This document shows, piece after piece, positions 59,313 through 64,000 of a stretch of DNA of 64,000 bases. The position numbers and the translations under genes were made by a program. The notes beneath the pieces are model-generated. The model worked only from the letters and a program-made list of their open reading frames with translations. It ran no database searches and was not told where the DNA came from. Position 1 is the first letter of the stretch. The number at the start of each line of letters is the position of its first letter. Origin of the DNA: Pyrenophora tritici-repentis (Eukaryota; Ascomycota; Dothideomycetes; Pleosporales; Pleosporaceae); contig NC_089395.1 in assembly GCF_003171515.1 (NCBI RefSeq), forward strand, positions 2,046,001-2,110,000, in the 5' to 3' direction.

Positions 59313-62300
59313 GGACACTAATTGTGCGGCTCTTGCAAATTGGATAGTCGGTGAACCACGACCAAAGTCCAAACTGCGCAGTGCTGATGGGTGCCTTTCA
59401 ACACTGATTGAGAGCGGTGGCCGATGGCTGTCAGGCTGATACTATTTGCATGTCAGTAGGCAGGACATTTGTGGGGTCGCAGCGCAGGCAGCAATGGAGG
59501 GGTCAGCGAGAGCGCGCCCTGGCACACCTCGAAGAGCTGCTAGCTACAACAGAGTACGCACCTGACAGCTTGCTTGTATAGAGCAGGCCAGATTGACGCT
59601 GGTCGATGCGCTTAGATGGAGAGTGTAAAACTATGTTGTCGTCTTTTGATGTTTGAACACTGGCAAACTGGCACAGAACTCGTGGGGCTGTAGCTTGCGT
59701 CCTTGACAGAGCTAGAGAGACAATGGAGTCCTTGTTGGAGGCAAATGTTGCAACAGGCGGGTTCGAAAGTTCGAAACACTGTGACGGATGTGATGAGAGG
59801 TAGATTCGGAGACAAACTGGGTGGGCCTTGTGACCAGTGAAGCGGACAAAAGTAGTCTGTTTAGAGACAAATGATCGGGATGTTCAGGACTTGGATTCAT
59901 ACGGGAACCGGGGCGATTTTGAGTATCCGTGTCAAACGCGGTGAGTCCAGCTCTTCGCCTACTGCAGCTCAGACAATGCAAACTCCCTATCGACGAAACA
60001 GGAAACGGGACGTGTCGCTCCCGCCGCAATGGAGAATGATTCAGTGCAAATGCCAGGAGCTGAAATGAATGTGAGTGACTTGGTACGAGATGTATCATGT
60101 TGCGGCCCGCATTTCGATGTGACTGATGGCATGACTTACATAGCATACAAAGGAACAGAGACATGGGATGAAGGCTGACCAATATGCATGAGGCTCGGCA
60201 GCCTTGCCGTGCAGAAGGCAAAGGAAGCTGCGGAACTACGGAGCTATTACCGTGGAAATAGGCGGCAATGAACAGGTACCGTACGGAACAGGCGATGAAG
60301 CAACCCAGGACAACGGAGAAGAAGCGGGATTGGCCCAGTGTCGATGGCGGAGCATAGACGCAGCTGCAAGGAAGTGCGAACGAGCACAGTGTGCTCTGGG
60401 GGGGTTCGGATGACTCTGGGTGATTACCGATCCCGTCAACCTGGTAAACTAGCGGGCCAGTTGACGATGAGGCACGCCCTCCAGAGGCTAGTACTATGGC
60501 CGTTGAGCACCACGTCGCGCAAAGCCTGACAGCTCCTAGGTTCGTATAGGAAGATCCAAACGGCAGGAGGCAGCAGCCGCCTGAAATCTGTGCACTGAGG
60601 CTCTGACGGGGTGGCCTTGGATGGCGCAGCCCACGCAGTGGCAATAAGCTGAGCTCCGCGGCTGACGACAAGTGATGTATATCTCTAGTCAGCGATGGCT
60701 GCGTGCAGTGGATCACTCCAGACAGCCTCAGAATGCAAATCCAAAAGCAACGACGGTCCAATGCCAGAGGGAGATTGTCTTGGCCAGTAGGTGAGGTGTA
60801 GAGTGGTGCTCTAAGACCTCTGCAATGGTAAGAAGCGCGGATGCGGAGGACCTGGGCCAAAGCGTTAAGACAAGGTCTGTGAGGCGTTGTTTGTGGGCAA
60901 GATTGTAATTATGTTGATATGCAAACGCAAGATGTGATGGACAACTGGGACGGGAAGGGGTGGAAGGGGATCTTGGGGGGGGGGATTATGCTGGCTATGG
61001 CGAGGTTGACGCATGAGGTGGGCGTAGCAAGACCGCCCAGGGCGGCGGTGACATTGACGATGATATACATGCGGCCCAGCACTTCAGCGAGCATCAGCAG
61101 CAATTTCTACGGCCTCTGATGCCGACAGCTGTTAGGGCGACCCATGAGCCCGTAGGCTGGGAGATGGGCGTCCCGGGCATTGCGGACTACGACTGGCCGC
61201 GATGACGGCAGACGACTATCCATAGCGGCCAGTGCACGGCGATGCTAGGCTTGGCCCCCTCTGAGCGTTGCGGTGATGGCAGACGTGCAGAAAAGGGAGG
61301 GCATATGTTGGAGTGTGGTGAGCAATGAGCTCCGTCGCCAGCGGTGTCAAGCGAAGATGCATCTATTCCTGGTGTGGCTTGCAGAAGCTTAATCGCCGCC
61401 ATCCCTGTTCCATCCTGCGCATCGCCAAAAAAGCCACGCAAAAGACGGCCCTCTGCCAGGCACCGCAACTCTGCGCGCACCGCTGCCTGCGAGAGATGCG
61501 CCGGCCAAGGGAGATGTCCTTGTGCCACGCCGGCGCTTTTTTGTACTCGTAGTCGTCGTCGACAAAGCCATGGCAACTTCCTCTCCTGCCGCCGAAAGCG
61601 CCTGCCTCACCAGCCGTCGTTCCTGCCTCGGCCGGCGCATCCACCACATCGCAGCTGCCTCCCTCTGTTTGCGTGTCGTCCGATTGGGAAAGAAGCAACT
61701 ACGCCCGCGCCGCTCCTTCCGCCACATGAGGATGACTGGATCCTTCCTTCGCCTGTAGCCTGCCTTCAACTCCGTCCACTGCTAACTACTCTTCCTCTCT
61801 TATCCTCCGCGCCGCCATTCAACATCAGCCCGCTCGCTCCCTTGCGCGTCTGCACAAGTTCCCCTCAGCAGAACATGGTCAGTGTGGCCTCTTGGTATTC
61901 TTAGAAAGCTGATGTCGTATCACCACCTACTCTTGGCCCGAACCGGACCTTAGCGGCTTTCTGGTGGCTGTGTGTAAGCCGCCCATGACCTGAAGTAGAC
62001 CATTAGCACATCAGCGTTCCGCCATAATAACACCCATCGGGAGATTATGCTCGTCTTGCCCATGCCATTCTCTTCACCTTGCTCATCCATGCTTGTCAGG
62101 AACGAGAGGCAGGTGCTGTCCTGCAGGGGACCGACCACATTCATCTCGGAGCACACCGGGACCCTGCGTCGTAAACTTTCCACACCCACATCTCAGGATA
62201 GCATCAGTTGAATCCTCTCTGCCAGTCCCGAAATGCCCGCGGCTATAGACACTTTCGCTGCTCCGCCACCACCCCGGCTGCAGAGCACCACCACGGAAAC

Positions 62301-64000
62301 CTGCGTCTGTCTTGGCCGCGTCTGATTGCTCACTACCCAAATACATTCACTATGCACGACTGTCGGCCTCGCTCACAAAATCCCGGCCAGGGGGGTCAAG
62401 AAGAATGCACCAAATCATGTGCTCGCTTGGGTACCAAGTCCCCAGATTCCTTTCCCACGGGTTGGCTATCAACAGTTGTGGCTTCCCGAAGGAGAACGTC
62501 GTGCACATTGCAACGCGACGCGTTTGCCCTCACCATGGCTTGAAAGCCAATCTATCTGGTGCGTCCATCCTACGGCTCCGCCCTTTGCGCCAACGGATGA
62601 CTACAGTCACGCATGAGTGATCCGAGATTGCTGCTTCAACCGCTGCAGGAGCTGGAAAGCGTACCATGGCTGCGAGGCTTTGGTCGCGACCAGGATGCAG
62701 TCTTCCACGAGGACCTCTGCCATGGAACCGGGTCATTACCTCCGGCATCTGAAACGCGCTTCTGGATGCTCGTGGTACACAGCGAATGACAGCATGCAGT
62801 CATCCGCTTTTACCTGCGAGCCCGGTCACCATGAAGAGCCAACAGACAACTAGTTTCACCCACAAATGCCACCACGAAGATATCTGACCTGGTTTTAACT
62901 TGTAGCTTAACAATTGCCTCTTGCAAAGATAGTCCGCCTGTGCAATCTTGCCAACGGTTCTTGTGCTCGAGGAGACCTTGGACTATTGGCCACTGGTTTG
63001 GTGCCACAAAATGGACACAGGGCCTTTTATTGTTACATCTACTACGCCATAAGGAGTGCAGTCTGCTTTAGGCTAACGACACACCGCACTCCGAGGTCGC
63101 TTGGGGGAGCCGCTTCTGCAAAAGCTTCGTTTACGACGTGCCCTGACGATTGTATTGGCTTTCCCTTCCACTGGTACATCATGTGTCTCCTGTCAGTGTT
63201 GAACCCATCTAAAAGCATCGCTTAGAATATGTCATCTTCAGTAGTCTTGACTGCTGATTCGACAGAAGGGCGCAAGTCTCATGGCTGTCACCAGGGGAGA
63301 GTTTGGACAACATGTGGTTGCCGAGGTAATACCTACGTCAGCATGGTTTGCAGAAGCCACGATAGGGCTGCTTTGTATTCCCAAGTCTTGTCCAACGTCG
63401 GAATAACCATGGCGGGATCTGTTTGCAACACACTTTTTATGAACCCGGTTGTCGGGAACTTCCTGCATTTTGTTGCACCAAACCTTGCCCAATAGTTGCC
63501 ACTGGCCAAGGCAAGACACCCAGTTACCCGGTCACGCTTGACAAGCAGTTCTCCCAAAATTTCATGTGGGGAAAGGGAAAACTTCTTCGATTATGCACCT
63601 GCCTGCATTGCACTAATGAGCCTATTAGTCGCTTCGGTTGGAGCCGTCGTCTACGTCAACATGGGTGCGTTTGACAACGCAGAATGTAACATGTTGCGAA
63701 TATCTTCGACCGCGAGCTTGCCGCCACTACGTAGACGCGCCTCCCCCTCAACGCATTTTGAATACGAGACACCCTCTTCACCTTGATGACCGACGTGCAA
63801 CATCCCCAACGGCCCTGTTGCACAACGATCGCCAGCCTCCCTAGAGCTTTTCAAAGCCACTCGATGTTTTGCATAATCTCCCTGGCTTCCAAGCAAAGCC
63901 ACTGGGAACACGATGCGACACTTGCATGGATGCATGCTCACGTAGGCACGTGATCAACGGCCCTTTTCGGCGGCTCAAGCATTCCTGTCCAAGCCATGGG
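59313..64000. other. Long gene-poor region upstream of medA to the window edge
   Basis: 4688 bp without a supported gene. On the medA strand a stop-free frame of 382 codons (60860-59712) starts with TTG and has no domain; it could lie in a long medA leader. On the plus strand, 61750-61880 is a CT-rich leader-like stretch ending in CAGAACATGG, perhaps the 5' end of a transcript, but only nine codons follow before a stop and no downstream exon could be recognised. Confidence 0.45.

Noticed and set aside
59712..60860. 382-codon minus-strand open frame upstream of medA
   Set aside because: Starts with TTG, no motif, composition like non-coding leader; kept only as a finding about a possible long leader.
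61344..61904. 186-codon plus-strand frame, Pro/Ser-rich
   Set aside because: Looks like a translated CT-rich 5' leader; no domain.

Overview
The window comes from a filamentous ascomycete. Genes are split by short introns (mostly 44-125 bp, GT-AG), and the gene set is typical of moulds: three chitin synthases including two with myosin-like heads, a HET-domain gene, a MedA-type regulator, End3, and Ty1-copia and hAT relics. Overall style suggests Dothideomycetes, probably Pleosporales, but that placement is inference from family resemblance and no search was run. All exon joins below were worked out by hand from splice sites and frame, and each complete model gives a length divisible by three.

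0-28 kb is ordinary core genome. A class V chitin synthase (minus, cut by the left edge) and a class VII chitin synthase (plus) stand head to head across a 2-kb promoter. Next come END3, a secreted histidine acid phosphatase (minus), the nonsense-mediated decay factor UPF2/NMD2 (minus), a third chitin synthase of class VI (plus), and a divergent pair of mitochondrial L-2-hydroxyglutarate dehydrogenase (minus) and a YSA1-like Nudix hydrolase (plus).

28-36 kb is accessory. It holds a small secreted cysteine-rich protein whose apparent stop lies inside a splice donor, a complete Ty1-copia insertion (identical 153-bp LTRs, 5-bp target duplication, half-tRNA primer site, but two large in-frame internal deletions), and a HET-domain gene.

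36-47 kb returns to core genes: SPC24 (minus) divergent from FIS1 (plus, with a MITE-like insertion in an intron), a RING-H2 ubiquitin ligase, and a 1367-residue coiled-coil protein built on an 85-residue super-repeat.

48-55 kb is the most unusual part. Four small secreted proteins lie in a row; each has dibasic (Kex2-type) sites followed by Gln or by a Gly/Ala-rich or acidic segment. The row is interrupted by an 0.8-kb hAT deletion derivative, and two of the four look damaged. A second copy of the MITE-like repeat and then a six-cysteine knottin-like secreted protein follow. From 57 to 59.3 kb lies a MedA-type developmental regulator (minus) with a very long gene-free upstream region. I see no gene in the last 4.7 kb. 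No tRNA, rRNA or CRISPR array was recognised.
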